Shown here piece after piece: positions 25,601 to 36,685 of a stretch of 64,000 nucleotides of DNA. The position numbers were made by a program, and so were the translations under genes. Numbering within the stretch: the first letter of the stretch is position 1; every line of letters starts with the position of its first letter. Source of the DNA: Tetragonia tetragonoides (lineage: Eukaryota; Streptophyta; Magnoliopsida; Caryophyllales; Aizoaceae); contig CM076147.1 in the NCBI GenBank assembly GCA_038025085.1, positions 2,981,001-3,045,000 of the forward strand, read 5' to 3'. The notes under the pieces are model-generated. The model worked only from the letters and a program-made list of their open reading frames with translations, ran no database searches and was not told the DNA's origin.

Positions 25601-28600
25601 TTTAGCAAACCTTTTTTGGTGGTTATATTGGTAATAGCCTCTCCACAACCTTGCAAGAGGTAAGGTTCTGTACATCTTGACCTCCCTCACGAATAATGGA
25701 ACTCCCCTGGCCGTGGTTGTTGTATTGAGTGATCAAGAGTCTAAACAATATTCTGTGATTTGTAAGGTTTTCTTTTAAAGTCGGGGACGTGACAGTACAT
25801 TGGTAATTTTGTTGTAAATTGTGTTTATGCTTGCAGGGCGATGCTGGCTATCAGGATACGATAGAATGTGCAAGTTCCCTAGCTAAGGTAGTTGCTACAT
25901 GAAATGATAACATACTTATTCTGGTGCCACTCTAACTTAGTGCTTGCTTCTTGATCATATTTAACTGTTGCAGATACTCCACTTGAGACAAGATGATATA
26001 CTAATCGAATCAACAGGTGTAATCGGACATCGAATAAAGAAGGTACTTAAAGGCATAACCAAAATATGTCTGTAAATCCTTCTGGTTGTTAACACTGAAA
26101 TTGCACAATCTATGTTAGAAATCTCAAAATAAGTTCAAATTGTTTGGATGGACCATTATGCTAGTGGGTTTTATGGGGACTTACTAATGTCATTATGAGA
26201 GAATTAACAGTTGTAAGGGTGGTCTCATCTGCAGAAGGCACTTCTTGATTCATTACCAAACTTGGTTGGTTCCTTGTCATCTACATTTGAAGGGTATATC
26301 TCGTGCTTCCCTTGCCGATAAATTTAATTTCTGCATTCTTCTAGACAAATACATTGAATTAGCATCTCACTAAATCCTTAATTGTCCTCTGTGTTGTTTC
26401 TTAATGTGTTATTTTGTTTTGTTTTTTTTTGAGATATTTTGAAACTATGTCATGATATTTTGAGACAATTCAAGCTAACTGTGGATCTATAGGGCAGATT
26501 CTGCAGCTGTTGCTATCACAACTACTGACCTTGTGAGGAAAAGTGTTGCAATCGAGTCAAAGGTATGACATACTTGTTACAAGTTTTATCTTCAGAATAT
26601 TCTGTTTCAAATTGTGTAGTTGGCCTTATTTGTGGTGCACTTGTAGAAAGTATTATTTCTTGCCACAGTTTTTAATAATATTCAGGGTTTGAAATGCATT
26701 CCTGCTTGATGGCTGACTTTCATGGTGGAAGACTGCATGTTGTCACGGCTTTCCTTCTTTCTACACTCTCTTTCCTGATTTTCGATCTCTCTCATATGGC
26801 TAGTTAATGGGATCCTCTTGACCAAGATATGTGCAGATGGAAGGGATCTTGTATTATCAAACGAGAGACGTTGGATTCAGGAGTTTGTTAAATGCTCTCT
26901 ACACTATCCTATTGTCGATCATGGCATACAGGAGAGTAATGTTCTATATTTTGCATTTTCTGAAGATACACAAAAAGAGTTGTGAAGTGGCATGGGATGG
27001 GTCAAGGCGAGGTCAAATTCAATTGGCTGTTTCCTTGAATCTGAATTGGCTCTCAGGGAAACTACTAACATCTGCATGGCTTATGCTCTAGATATAGTTA
27101 GTGTAGAGAGATTCTAGGGGCAAGCTGCAGTTGGTGGCTCAAGCGTCCCCAACAATATCTAGTCAGGAGGTTAAATAGGGGTTTCATTTGCCCGTCCGTT
27201 GAGAATTGTTACAAGGCTGTTTGTTGCTACGAGCAGCTAGGAGCGGTGGGGGACCAAAGTACATATTAGCTCGTATTTTAGACTAATTTTTGATTTGTGA
27301 CAGTCACAAGATCAAGTTGTGCGCTGTCCACAGAGATGGGGTAAGACTGCATATTTTTTGCTCCCTAGATTATGCTTTTGCAGACATGCCTTCTTTTTTG
27401 GTTGATAAAAAAGCAATTTCATTAACCATGAAGCAAATAGGGCACTTACTTTGGTGTATTTGGTTAGAAAGGAATGCTACGGTTTTTTCTGGTATTTCAT
27501 CGTCGGTTGATTTGCTGTGGGATAGGGTGGTTTATTTAGCCTCCTTGTGGGCTAAACCTGCTGGTTGTTTTCGAAGTTATCCTGTTACACAGGTTATGCT
27601 TCATTGGGCTGAGTTGTACATAGCCTCCTTCTGAGGACTCCTCCTCCTCTAAGAATGTATCAATTTTATTGATCTTAATAATACTTTTCTTTATCCTTAA
27701 AACAAAAGCAAATAGGGTACTTACTGGCGGTTTGTTGCTACGGTCAGCTAGGGATGGTGGGGACCAAATACTTAATTTTATTGGCCAGTAATTACTACCC
27801 TTTGATATATAATAGTCACAAGACGAAGTTGTGCATCTGTCCGCAGAAATGAGGTAAGACTGCATATTACTCATTCTTGCTCCATAGATTATGCTTACCT
27901 TTTTCTTTTTTTTTTGGATCGATAAAAAGGCAATTTCATTAACCAAGAAGCGAATAGAGAACTTACTGGCGGTTTGACATACCTACCAGTTATGTAAAAT
28001 ACATTTGTGGTCCATAAATTGGCACCTTCTAGGAAGGGTACAATACGTGGACCTCATCACCTAGAAGCAAAAGTAAAACAATAATGGTAACTACTTAAGA
28101 GTATCCAAAAAATTCAGCTATTTCTCAAATTTGATGACTCTATCATGCAACTTTCTGACTATGGCTGTAATGGTCTGCTGCTTAGTTGTGTACTGCTGCT
28201 GGAATCTGGCTTGGTTGTGTGCAATCCAAACATGGTACACTGTGGCTGCAAGGAGATAAGGTCAATGCTCTTGGTCTGCAACCTCAGTTTCTTCCTTAGC
28301 CATTCAGTCTCTTTCTGCCAGTCAAGTGGCTGCCTCTGACTTGCCATCTCAGCAGCTTTGACCAGATAAATTAGGGTAAGGGCATGTGAAAAACAGATAT
28401 TGGTAGAGTCTTCCTGGCCTTTGTCATACAGAAACAAATGACAGGAATATGCATACCCTGGGCCATACATCTACTTGCTGTAGCAAGCCTATCTTGAAGG
28501 GCTAACCACAAAATAAACATGTGCCTAGGAAGAATACCTAGCATCAGAAAAACTCTCTTCCAGCACTGAAGCAAATTCTGGAGTGAGACGTTTATAAGCA

Positions 28601-30184
28601 GCTTTGATAAGCAGCTTTGATACTAAATCTGCTTGGAAAAGCTTTGAGAGGAATTCTCTGTTATGTCCTAGCTGCATACTACAAATGATCAATGTGTATG
28701 CCAGTCATACATTTCAGTTAAGCTAGGATGTCATTGTGGACCAAGTTTAGTGACTGTCATCTCCCTTAGCATTTGGAACAGCTTGAAAGTTGTAAGTTCA
28801 TTGAAAAGTATATTTTAAGTTCTAAGTTGTAGCATTTAGTGTCCTTCTAAATTTGCCTTTTTCTCTCCTTCCTTCTTGTTTGTGGGGTTGGGTTGGGGGG
28901 AGTGTGTGGGGATTCGGGCGGGCAAGTAGTGTGGGGGGTTGGTGGTGGACTTAATGAAGTTTGTCTTAAGAAATAGTTTTCTGGTTTCTTCGTGGTGAAA
29001 CAAAAAAAATACTGGTTTCTGTTGTGGTTGCGGTAACACAACTTCATGGAATGGTGGTGTTACGAATGCGTAACAGGTCAAGGCTATCATTACGTGAATT
29101 TGGTCGACTTTTTTTTAAATGAAAGAAATTTGTAATAAGAAAGTTGCTTAATCACAACAGAGGAGAAGCTGTCCTCCAAATGAAATTACAAATACAAGTG
29201 ACCCCACTTTCTCTGTACATCCGTAAACAAGTAGCTCCCCATGGTGAGGCCAAGCTAGTCACCCTATCCCACAGCAACTGAGGTGACATAGACGCCTAAG
29301 AAAAACCCTCGCGTTCCTCTACAATTGACTGTTTTATTGGCCATATCGGCTGTATTTGTTGTTTCTTGCTTACATCGGCCACATTGTCCCTTGTATATCG
29401 GGCATATCAGCCATTTATGATATATATTGGCCGTATTGGCTGATGCAACCAAATATTTTCATACCTAATTACTTTTTTGGATTGTGTATTGGCAAGTTCA
29501 AAAAACTGATACATATAGGTCAAAACATCGTTTATCATCCAAAATGTGATTCCTTGGGTGGGGTGGGGGGGTTTGCTTCCGCTTCTCATGCATCTATCTT
29601 TGGCTGCTAGTACACTCCAACATCATTTTGTCCTTCTGTCGATGATTTGTGCATGAAATAATTTGAAAAGTTGATTCATTTATGCCCTAGCTATTGATCA
29701 TGCTTCTTTTCCTTTTTTTGGGATAATTCTAGCTATTGATCGTGCTTCTCTCTATGAATGACTACATTTTTTTTATCTGTGTGTGTCCTTGTCAAAAAAA
29801 AGGTTGGAGAGGTTCGTGTACGAGTTGGGGGAATGGCTAAAGGTTCAGGGATGATCCACCCCAATATGGCAACAATGCTTGGGGTATGTATCTGTATACT
29901 GAATGCTTCAGTTTGTTGTCTCTAGAAGTGCACTCAACAGCGTCATTTCCAGGTTGTTACAACTGATGCTGTAGTTGAGAGTAATGTTTGGAGAAAGATG
30001 GTGCAGGTGGCTGTCAGTCGTAGTTTCAACCAAATTACGGTTAGTTACATGACTATCTTCAAGATACAGCGTGCAGTTTAGTGACATAAGCAGAATAGAG
30101 TAAGAAAATATTGCATCAACTGAATGTTATTTTCTCTGAAGTATTTCATTCCCTTGATGAATTAAAAATTTTGCTTTTAGATTG

Positions 30185-30234
<50 letters not shown>

Positions 30235-33200
30235 CAAAAGTATTACAACGATAGAGGACAAGAAGTCCTTGAACGTCCGTAAGGGAAACCACTTAAAAGC
30301 CCCAGCCGCTTTGGCCCTACCAGATGCTAAATAAACCACCTGATCCCATACAAGATCATTGGCCTAGACATCTCCAAAACATCCTAGCACTCCGCCCAAC
30401 CATATGCATCCCTTGATGAATTTGTGATGCCAATTCATTCCCTTTTATTTATTTTAATTTCTTCTCGCCTTGGAGTTGGCCTCGGGATCAGGTTGTGGAC
30501 CTCTGCTTCCACTTATGTATCCTTGTCTGGATTCAAATGTTTGCAAAATTCATGACAAAATATGTTCTGGATCATGTATATTCAACTTTTGAAACAAATT
30601 TAGTTTTAATTTTATTTAAAAATCCCCAGCCACTTAAAAGCCTTATTTTTATTTTATTTTATTTTTACTTTATTTAAAAAGCTTCTGACTCCACTTAAAA
30701 GCCCCAGCCGCTTTGGCCCAAAGAGATGCTAAATAAACCACTAAATCCCATATAAGATCAACTGGCCTAGACAATTAGACATCTTAAAGAAAATCCTAGC
30801 ATTCCGCACCAACCATATGCATCCCTTTATGGATTTGTGATGCCAATTCATTATCTTTTTTTATTATTTTTTTTTATTTTAATATGTCTTCTCGCCTTGG
30901 AGTTGGCCTCGGGATCAGGTTGTGGACCTCTGCTTCCACTTATGTATCCTTGGATGGATTCAAATATATGCAAAGTTTGTGATAAAATATGTTCTGGATC
31001 ATATATATTCAACTTTGGAAACAGATTTTTGTTTTTATATTTATTTTATTTATATTCTTTATTCTGTATTATAGTCACTTCAGATCCAAGTTTTAGTCAT
31101 TTCAAGCTATTTGTAATTCTCATTTATAATTAAGTTGCTGAACGTTATTGTACGCCTCTCTGTTAGGTGAGGCTGCATACACCTGACCCGCCTCTCCTTA
31201 CCTCGCATGAGCATGAGCCTCTTTGTAGGGCAGTGAGGCAATGTTGACTTTGATTTTGATGTTGATGTTGGTAGTGAATAAAAATTGATATTTGTATAAC
31301 CTTCCTGTGTTTATGCCATGTACACCATGCATGTAAAAAGTTCTCATGAATTGCAGGTAGATGGAGATACTAGTACCAATGACACCGTTATTGCTTTGGC
31401 TAGTGGGCTATCTGGTACAGCCCATATATCTGACCTGAATACGTCTGAAGCAAGACAGCTGCAGTCTTGCCTTGATGCTGTATGTGAACTGACATTGTAC
31501 TTTATTTTTTCGTCATCACCATATTAATCGTGAAAGGAAGGTTTAGTTAATGATCATTGGAAGACAGATTTCTAGATGAGAAAAATGACCATTGGAAGAT
31601 ATGAAGTGTTGTTTTGAAAAAACTGAATTTTACTTGGTTTGCCTGTGCATATATTCAAGAAAACAATGTTGGATTCGTAATTTGATAGTTATGAAACAAG
31701 AAGAAAACCAGACAACAGCAACGAGACACTCCATGTGGTTGTGTGCATTTCATTGATCCTACCTCTATCTCACTGATTTACATGTTCACGATTTTCTATC
31801 TCAGGTAATGCAAGGTCTTGCAAAATCAATTGCTTGGGATGGAGAAGGAGCAACTTGTCTAATTGAGGTTTGTAGCTTTTGTGAGTAATCCGTTGAGACA
31901 CTAATAAACCATGCTAAGTTGCGAGCAAGAAAAAAAATCCATGCTAAGTCTAACAGGCAATACGATAGTGATTTTGTCGTCTAAAAGAGGGGTGAAAGTT
32001 TGGACTTGGGTTTGGAATACTGCCAAATCCAAATCCAACCCGAAGTATTTTGGACTCGTAAATTTGAGTCCAATTCCAATCCGAATTAAATTTGGATTCT
32101 GATTTTTGAGTCCGAATCCAAGTCTGAATTATTTTCAAAAATGCGATTCTTTCCGATTTATCCAAATTTTTTACAAGGTCTTCGCAAAAATCTTCATGTT
32201 CCACTGTAAAATGCGAGAGTGGGCGATTTGAGAGTGAGGGGAGGATTGAGGAGAGCGGCATACTAGAGTATATATGCAAGTCTAAGTGAGAGTTAAAGAG
32301 TGATTTTTTGATGGAGTGAGATAGAAAGAGAGTAAGGTGCAAATGTTACTAGGGTTTTGGGATTTTATGATATGTCCTTTTTTAAAAATGGAACAATAAG
32401 AAACAATGTAGAATTGGAACTTAACGAAATGGAATAGATGTGCAAAGGAACATGAGTGAGAAAAAATGAAATGTAATAGGGATGCATCGTAGAACAGAAC
32501 GAAACATAGTAGAACGAAATGCAATATTGCATGGAGACGACGAAAAGAATAGGGCTAATTGAGTTAGTAATAACTGGATTTTTTTTAGATATATATTTAT
32601 ATATCTATATTAATATATAAAAATTAAAACTTATAAAAAATTTGGTTTGGACTTTGGATTTTGGCCTCCAAAGGGTCGAGTCTGAATCCAAATCCAAAAT
32701 CCAAAAATTTTATTTTTTGAATCCGAATCCAATCCGAATTTCCAAAAGTCCAATCCAATTTGACTAATTCAGTTTGGTTTGGTTTGGACTTTGGATTTTA
32801 TCCAAAAAAGTTTCACCCCTAGTCCCTTAGTCTAAACTGTTATGTTGAGATATTTGATACGAGTTGTCTTGATCCTTTAATAAGCAGTTTGTTGTAATTT
32901 CACAACTATTTGGTAACAGATGGCACTGGTATTTGAGTAAATGCTTGAATATGTGGTTTCCTTGTTTGAGAGTGATCAGGTAATCCTTGTATGAACGTTT
33001 ACCCAAGCCACACTAGACATCTCATTTGGTGATCTTTGGTGCCTTGGTCACTCCTTTCACAATAAGTACTGCTAAGGTCAAACAATAATGAATAATTAAT
33101 TGTGTATAAATTCCTAAATTAGAACTTTAAAATAGGTTGTGAATGTGAGAATGAATTTCTTCCTCTCTTTCATTATAAAAGAGGCTATATATCTAACGTG

Positions 33201-35950
33201 TGACACTGTGACTATGACCTTGAAGTTACTTCAGTGCTTCCCTGGATACAGTAACTGCCCAAACAATTAGGTATACAGATCAAATCCGAAACATTCATAC
33301 AGTGCTCTCCTAAACTTAGGTTGCATACTGTGGTTTTTGTTTTTAACTTTAAGGCCTATCAGTTAGAGACTTAGAGTATTAAGGAAGCATCATAGAGCTC
33401 ATAAACTTTTAGTACCTCTCATCTACAGAAAAGCAGAATAAGTTTGCAATTCCTTGGACCTTTATTACGGACATCTACACTGGATGGTGGCACGGTGTAA
33501 AACCTTCCTATTAATACTTAGAAACATAAAGGATGTGCAAATCTTTTATTCTTTCTCGACTTTCTGTTGCTAATCAGACTGCATTTACCTGTGTGCTGTA
33601 ATTCATTTTACAACTATTTCACATTTCATCTTCCTCCCTATATTAAGGTCCTTGGAGGTAAATCAGTTGAAAAACAAAAGGAAAAATGTATACAGAAATG
33701 GAATACCAAACAAATGTTCCCTCCGTCTCAAAATATCTGTTGTATGAAGTTAATGCGCACAGTATTGAACTTTTTTAACAAAAACATGACCTGGAACGTA
33801 TAAAAAATGTTCTTATTTCACTATTTGGTCAGCGAATTCAAAACTTTGATGCTCAGGCCGGATTGTTTGAGCAGGTTTCTGTAACGGGCACTAGTAGTGA
33901 AGCTGAAGCTGCAAAAATTGCACGTTCAGTGGCTTCTTCCTCTCTTGTAAAGGTAAGACGAATGTGAAGAAAATGTTTTCCTTTGTAAATGAAGCTTCAT
34001 AATTACCTACTCTTTTGTGTTTATGCTTTAAGGCGGCTGTTTATGGACGAGATCCAAATTGGGGTCGTATTGCTTGTGCTGCTGGCTATGCAACAATCCC
34101 TTTCAATTCAAACAATCTCCGAATTTCTCTTGGGGACATTTTGCTCATGAATGGTGGACAACCACTTCCATTTGACAGGTATGGATGAATGTTTGGGCAT
34201 TTCTATGACTCCTATCTTCTGTTTACAAAGTTGAAAGAATCACTATTGGGTTTAGGTATTTTAACTTTGGATTGTATTGGGGGGCTAAGTTGAAGGTCAA
34301 CACATCCATTGATGATTTGCTAATTAAAGGTTCTACACCACCAGTTGTGAAGGGCTTGTGTGAGACACTGGGTTTGACATTGTGCGATGAATATGAAGCC
34401 TATCTTGTTATTAATTTAATGCTTATAGGACCAGTTGTAAAGAGTTATAGACTCCCTTATACCTTGCTGATGCACAATTGGATGGGCGTTGGCCTTCTGG
34501 CCTCCTATGCTGTGCTTTAATGTTCTGCTTTTAGGCTGGATTAATGAAGTCGTGGCACCTTGCAAGTATGTGAACGTGCCACCTAGGTTGGTTGTACAGA
34601 AAATGACACTAGCATGGACATAGATGCAACAAATATACTGGGAAGCAACATTTAGGGAGGATAAGAAGCTTGGCTATGTGTTCGACAAACACATATATGC
34701 TCCGCTTGTTAGACATACAAGAAACAACATGACACCTGTGCGTGGACTTGCCACCACATGAAAATAGTGTAGAAAGTTGCTGTAATCCGGAAAAACCGAA
34801 ATTTTCAAAGTGATTTGAAAACAAGACATTTCAGACTACTATGAACATAATTGATGTTGCCTATTTAAGCATCAGTCTTTAGCAAGATATCACAAAAACA
34901 AAAATCTATGACATGAGCTGTTTCGACTAAGCAAAAAAACAAAAAGGAAAAAAGTTGAGAGAAATCATCCCATTAATAGTACCCTTCGAAGGAGTTCTGT
35001 ATACTTCTTTTTATTGCATGCCTTTTCTTTCAATCTCTTTATGCCATTCTTTTATGTAATTGTTTCAGGGCGGCTGCTAGCAATTACTTGCAGAAAGCTG
35101 GAGAAGTACATGGTACTGTTGAGATGCACATCTCTGTCGGTGAGTGAAGCTTTATTATAATCAGTGCAAAATCTTAATCATATTTCACAAAATGCCTCAT
35201 TGAGGAACATGTTACTTTGGGTTTTATTGAGGACTTCCTTGGCAATTGAGCTGCTTCTGGCCACATAATTTAGTAAGATCAAAATGTCAGGTTTCTGCAC
35301 ATACTTTTAGTGATCTAATAAGTTACAGGTCAACTTGCGGTGTAGTTGTATAATCATTTTCCCTTTCTAGTAAAAATGGTTGGGGTGTGATGAGATGTAG
35401 CACAAACCATTGATGTGTCTGTTAAGCTCTTGTTAGTCCTACATGTATTTTTGCATCAGTGGTAATGATATTATCTTTCACTTTGTCCAATGGTGGAGAA
35501 GAGGATCCAAATATGCCATGAAGATGAGATGTCGAGAATTTCGAGGATGTATGATGGAAATTGGTATGATCATGAATCACACAATGACAGGAGTTAGGTG
35601 TTCGTAGCTATTTTGTAGTTTCTTTATATAGTATCTAGGGTAAAAAAATCAAGGTGGCCCGTGTAAACATCTTGATGCAATTTCTCCTAGCAAACCTTTG
35701 AAATGAAATGCAATGAAGGAAGGAAAGTCCATATTCCATATGCTGCATATTCCTGTCTATTTCATGACATCACGTTTCACATCACGTTGGGTCTATTTTG
35801 CCAAACCATCTGCTACCTATTATTGTCTATTTCATGACCATGATAGGCATATTGTGTGCGCTTACAGGTGATGGGCCAGGTAAGGGTCAAGCATGGGGAT
35901 GTGATCTGAGCTATGATTACGTCAAGATAAACGCGGAGTACACAACATAA
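16679..35950 (+). CDS. ArgJ: Arginine biosynthesis bifunctional protein ArgJ, chloroplast precursor (17 coding exons)
   Basis: ArgJ moves acetyl from N-acetylornithine to glutamate (and can acetylate glutamate from acetyl-CoA) in plastid arginine synthesis. Exons: 16679-16738, 17009-17131, 21111-21234, 21402-21475, 21770-21814, 25837-25887, 25974-26042, 26235-26293, 26493-26562, 29803-29883, 29953-30039, 31357-31479, 31805-31867, 33875-33952, 34033-34178, 35069-35139, 35868-35950. All joints keep frame and use GT/AG, giving 468 residues, the usual plant length. Residues 1-40 or so are basic and Ser-rich, a likely transit peptide. [10 protein letters not shown] lies at 134-143. [14 protein letters not shown] lies at about 238-251, with the self-cleavage site at Ala248/Thr249. 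DGDTSTNDT follows at 283-291, GRDPNWGR at about 374-381, and the end is INAEYTT. The gene is large because its introns hold transposons; introns 2, 5 and 9 exceed 3 kb. The acceptor of exon 10 (tcaaaaaaaag) has almost no pyrimidine tract. No lesion is seen. Confidence 0.97.
17505..20160 (-). mobile_element. L1-type LINE, 5'-truncated, in ArgJ intron 2
   Basis: Read on the minus strand from 20160 down to about 17505. Pieces of ORF2 appear in order: the RT N-terminal region (20133-19816), a piece at 19740-19519, the RT core with ADDT motif [11 protein letters not shown] and [14 protein letters not shown] (19494-19024), a linker with [17 protein letters not shown] (about 18780-18690), [20 protein letters not shown] (18326-18102), and the zinc-binding [20 protein letters not shown] region (17983-17651). 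Stops and frameshifts break it. A + strand LINE tail is inserted between the linker and FWEEVW pieces. It lies antisense to ArgJ. Confidence 0.93.
18327..18592 (+). mobile_element. 5'-truncated LINE 3' end nested in the antisense LINE (copy B)
   Basis: The + strand encodes [20 protein letters not shown] and then [19 protein letters not shown]. An untranslated tail with attaataaaaattttcatat and an A-run follows. It is the same family as its host but in opposite orientation. It is shared with copy A, so it predates the duplication. Confidence 0.88.
20195..20290 (+). mobile_element. LINE 3' tail, + strand
   Basis: The stretch from cttctctttggaggacttct through gattaataaaaaaatttctt and atctaaaaaaaa matches the tails of the other + strand LINE ends in this window. 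It is strongly 5'-truncated. No target duplication was identified. Confidence 0.7.
20318..20385 (+). mobile_element. SINE-like fragment
   Basis: The phrases gactgcgtacatctggacct, cctcataccccgccc and tgggttgttgttgtaat resemble the body and 3' end of plant tRNA-derived SINEs (Au/TS-like). Only a part is present. The assignment is from memory of the family. Confidence 0.45.
20525..20786. mobile_element. MITE-like element with internal 42-bp tandem repeats
   Basis: The left part reads agaggagctgggtacctggt; the right part reads gtgggtacctgtttgcgctc then acccctag, an imperfect inverse. Between them aggaactggtctaagcaatt and ccaattctaggtcccaattt form a 42-bp unit repeated about three and a half times. 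The same gggtacctgg family occurs at 5990 and 17262 inside the duplicated block. Confidence 0.6.
20790..20945 (+). mobile_element. LINE-like 3' tail
   Basis: It ends gatttacgaataaaaaattt then cttatctaaaaaat, the same tail pattern as the LINE ends at 18592 and 20290, preceded by a GT-rich segment with gaggagtttttgtcctcatg. It lies just upstream of ArgJ exon 3. No coding part remains. Confidence 0.55.
22320..22865 (+). mobile_element. LINE ORF2 fragment in ArgJ intron 5
   Basis: Frames on the + strand include [18 protein letters not shown] (compare the L1 linker [14 protein letters not shown]) and, after a frameshift, [20 protein letters not shown], followed by HHLPIFHF. A 17-bp direct repeat (gtggactttgggacagt) lies at about 22824-22855. 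The element is the same orientation as ArgJ and clearly dead. Confidence 0.85.
22890..24122. mobile_element. Possible DNA transposon with ~30-bp imperfect inverted ends
   Basis: The left region aggcagtcttaccgtgagac and the right region taaccgtcttactatgcaac then gctcttacacaagacct are imperfect inverse copies, with related gacaaaaa(t/c)g(t/a)t segments beside them. Plant MITEs with cgtcttacngtgagacg ends are known. Target duplications were not resolved. The interior has no convincing gene. Confidence 0.45.
24264..24445. mobile_element. 182-bp PIF/Harbinger (Tourist-like) MITE
   Basis: The termini GGCCCCGTTCTTTTC and GAGAACAGGGCC are inverted, and TTA flanks both sides (24261-24263 and 24446-24448). 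A 3-bp TTA duplication with GGSCC..GTTC ends is the Tourist pattern. The interior is built of ccgttccgttcc repeats. Confidence 0.85.
24940..25600. repeat. GGGTT/TTCGG-rich low-complexity segment, probably a decayed MITE
   Basis: Repeated phrases such as ttcgggttgaatcgggttat and gggtaaaagagtattc, then gggtcgggcgggtcg, give unusual composition compared with the rest of intron 5. Similar gggt(c/t)gg-rich non-coding elements are common in plants. Borders were not resolved. Confidence 0.35.
25655..25735 (+). mobile_element. SINE-like fragment
   Basis: The segment gcaagaggtaaggttctgta then catcttgacctccctcac and ccgtggttgttgtattgag has the gtaaggytgygtacatc..gacc layout of plant SINEs. It lies about 100 bp upstream of ArgJ exon 6. 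Confidence 0.45.
26570..27200. other. ArgJ intron 9, first part; no gene recognised
   Basis: Apart from an unsupported 86-codon frame, nothing recognisable is seen. Phrases near 26860 (cgagagacgttggattcagg) may be old LINE debris. Confidence 0.4.
27215..27965 (+). repeat. Direct duplication of ~240 bp (27215-27450 and 27725-27965)
   Basis: Both units share tttgttgctacg, tggggaccaaa, agtcacaaga, tgaggtaagactgcatatt and aaaaggcaatttcattaacc in the same order. They flank the LINE insertion at 27451. The duplication may be older than the LINE, which then landed near the end of the first unit. Confidence 0.85.
27451..27705 (+). mobile_element. 5'-truncated LINE 3' end with ~20-bp target-site duplication
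   Basis: The insert encodes [20 protein letters not shown], then [20 protein letters not shown], the C-terminal end of plant L1 ORF2, plus a short tail. The duplication aagcaaatagggcacttact (27431-27450) recurs as aagcaaatagggtacttact (27706-27725), one mismatch in 20. This is target-primed reverse transcription with severe 5' truncation. Confidence 0.88.
28130..28620 (-). mobile_element. LINE ORF2 C-terminal fragment, minus strand
   Basis: On the minus strand [20 protein letters not shown] and, one frameshift later, the [20 protein letters not shown] region form the zinc-binding domain (zf-RVT) of a plant [19 protein letters not shown] follows. It belongs to a different LINE family from the one in intron 2, judging by the motif. 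Confidence 0.8.
28650..29110. other. Intron 9, middle part; nothing recognised
   Basis: G- and T-rich stretches (gttgggttggggggagtgtg) but no gene, RNA or clear element. Confidence 0.4.
29112..29300 (-). mobile_element. LINE 3' end, minus strand
   Basis: The + strand starts with a T-run and cttaatcacaacagaggaga then agctgtcctccaaa; further on gtcaccctatcccacagcaa matches the minus-strand coding end LWDRVT of L1 elements. Strongly truncated. Confidence 0.65.
30188..30231. repeat. (AT)n microsatellite
   Basis: About 22 AT units lie in ArgJ intron 11, directly beside the LINE fragment that follows. Such a position is typical for a LINE tail gone to microsatellite. Confidence 0.95.
30232..31030. 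repeat. ~400-bp tandem duplication carrying a minus-strand LINE end
   Basis: Unit 1 (30290-30610) and unit 2 (30690-31030) share, in order, cttaaaagccccagccgctt, accatatgcatccct, ttgtgatgccaattcatt, cttctcgccttggagttggc and ctcgggatcaggttgtggac. The first part of each, read on the minus strand, is LINE coding end (GAFKW-like, WDQ/WDLI). The duplication lies wholly in ArgJ intron 11 and does not disturb splicing. Confidence 0.88.
31160..31245 (+). mobile_element. SINE-like fragment
   Basis: The run gttaggtgaggctgcataca then cctgacccgcctctc followed by tgttg-rich DNA resembles the 3' half of a tRNA-derived SINE. It lies 110 bp upstream of ArgJ exon 12. Confidence 0.45.
31987..32821. mobile_element. 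Probable hAT-type MITE (~835 bp) in ArgJ intron 13
   Basis: The left end gaggggtgaaagtttggact and the right end aaaaagtttcacccct(a) are inverted. Both ends are filled with ttggatttggactt / aatccaaatcc repeats in opposite sense. Flanking 8-mers (gtctaaaa, gtccctta) match only partly, so the class is probable rather than proven. Confidence 0.7.
32825..33870. other. ArgJ intron 13, right part
   Basis: No gene seen. At about 33718 ccctccgtctcaaaatatct resembles the end of a Stowaway MITE; its partner end was not found. Confidence 0.35.
34179..35068. other. ArgJ intron 15, no element recognised
   Basis: An 82-codon frame at 34272-34520 has no recognisable motif and no splice logic. Nothing else stands out in the remaining stretch. 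Confidence 0.4.
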
Positions 35951-36680
35951 ACTGGGCAGTGAAGAATTGAGTTGCAGGATCTGCGCTTAGTTAAGCATGA
36001 TCATGTGGTTGCCTAGACCAAAGTCTCGTTTTTCATGGTTTACTTAATGTTTGTCCTGATTACAATGAGGAATTCTTTCGGTATTGATAAGCCCCAAGGA
36101 CAAAAGGGGGAATAGAGATTGTGTGCTTTGGCATTCTTTGGTTTCTTATCGAAAGTACAGATGTAATGCTCCTTCGTATAGGAAGGGATCAGTCTGGGGG
36201 CATTTATTGGAGAACTGATTATTAAGGTCGTGTTTGAGGCTCTTATTTATCACTCTTGTTCCTTTTTTCCTTTTCTTATTATGTTAGGGAGCGTTGTGTT
36301 CTAGTCAGTTTAGATCAGAAGAGTGTATTTTTGTGAACAACAAGCAAAAGATTACATCCGTACAGTTAGGTATGACTGGTTCAATTTTACATCAGATGGA
36401 GCTGCAAGGGGCTGTCGAAAAGCCGACACATGATGTCCTGATCCTTTAAAAGGAAAAATAATAATTTATCAAAATGTGTAAATTCTACATTATATGCCAT
36501 TATACCCGCAAGTGTATAACATTAGGCCTTTACCCGTGCGTAAAATAATATTTTGGATGTTCAAAAATTATACATAGAATAATGAAAACAATAATGATTT
36601 ATGTCTTGGTCCAAGACGCTTAAAACATGTCTTGCTGATAAGGTGGCTTAAGTAATTTACTACAACAAAGTGACATGTGA
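35951..36680 (+). terminator. ArgJ 3' untranslated region and downstream DNA
   Basis: After the TAA at 35948-35950 the sequence is T-rich with no further coding exon. The cleavage site is not determinable; T/G-rich stretches at about 36230-36300 are plausible. From about 36400 on it is plain intergenic DNA. Confidence 0.4.
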
Positions 36681-36685
36681 GTAAG

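Noticed and set aside
34272..34520. 82-codon frame in ArgJ intron 15
   Set aside because: No domain, no splice context, and ArgJ exons 15 and 16 join directly in frame without it.
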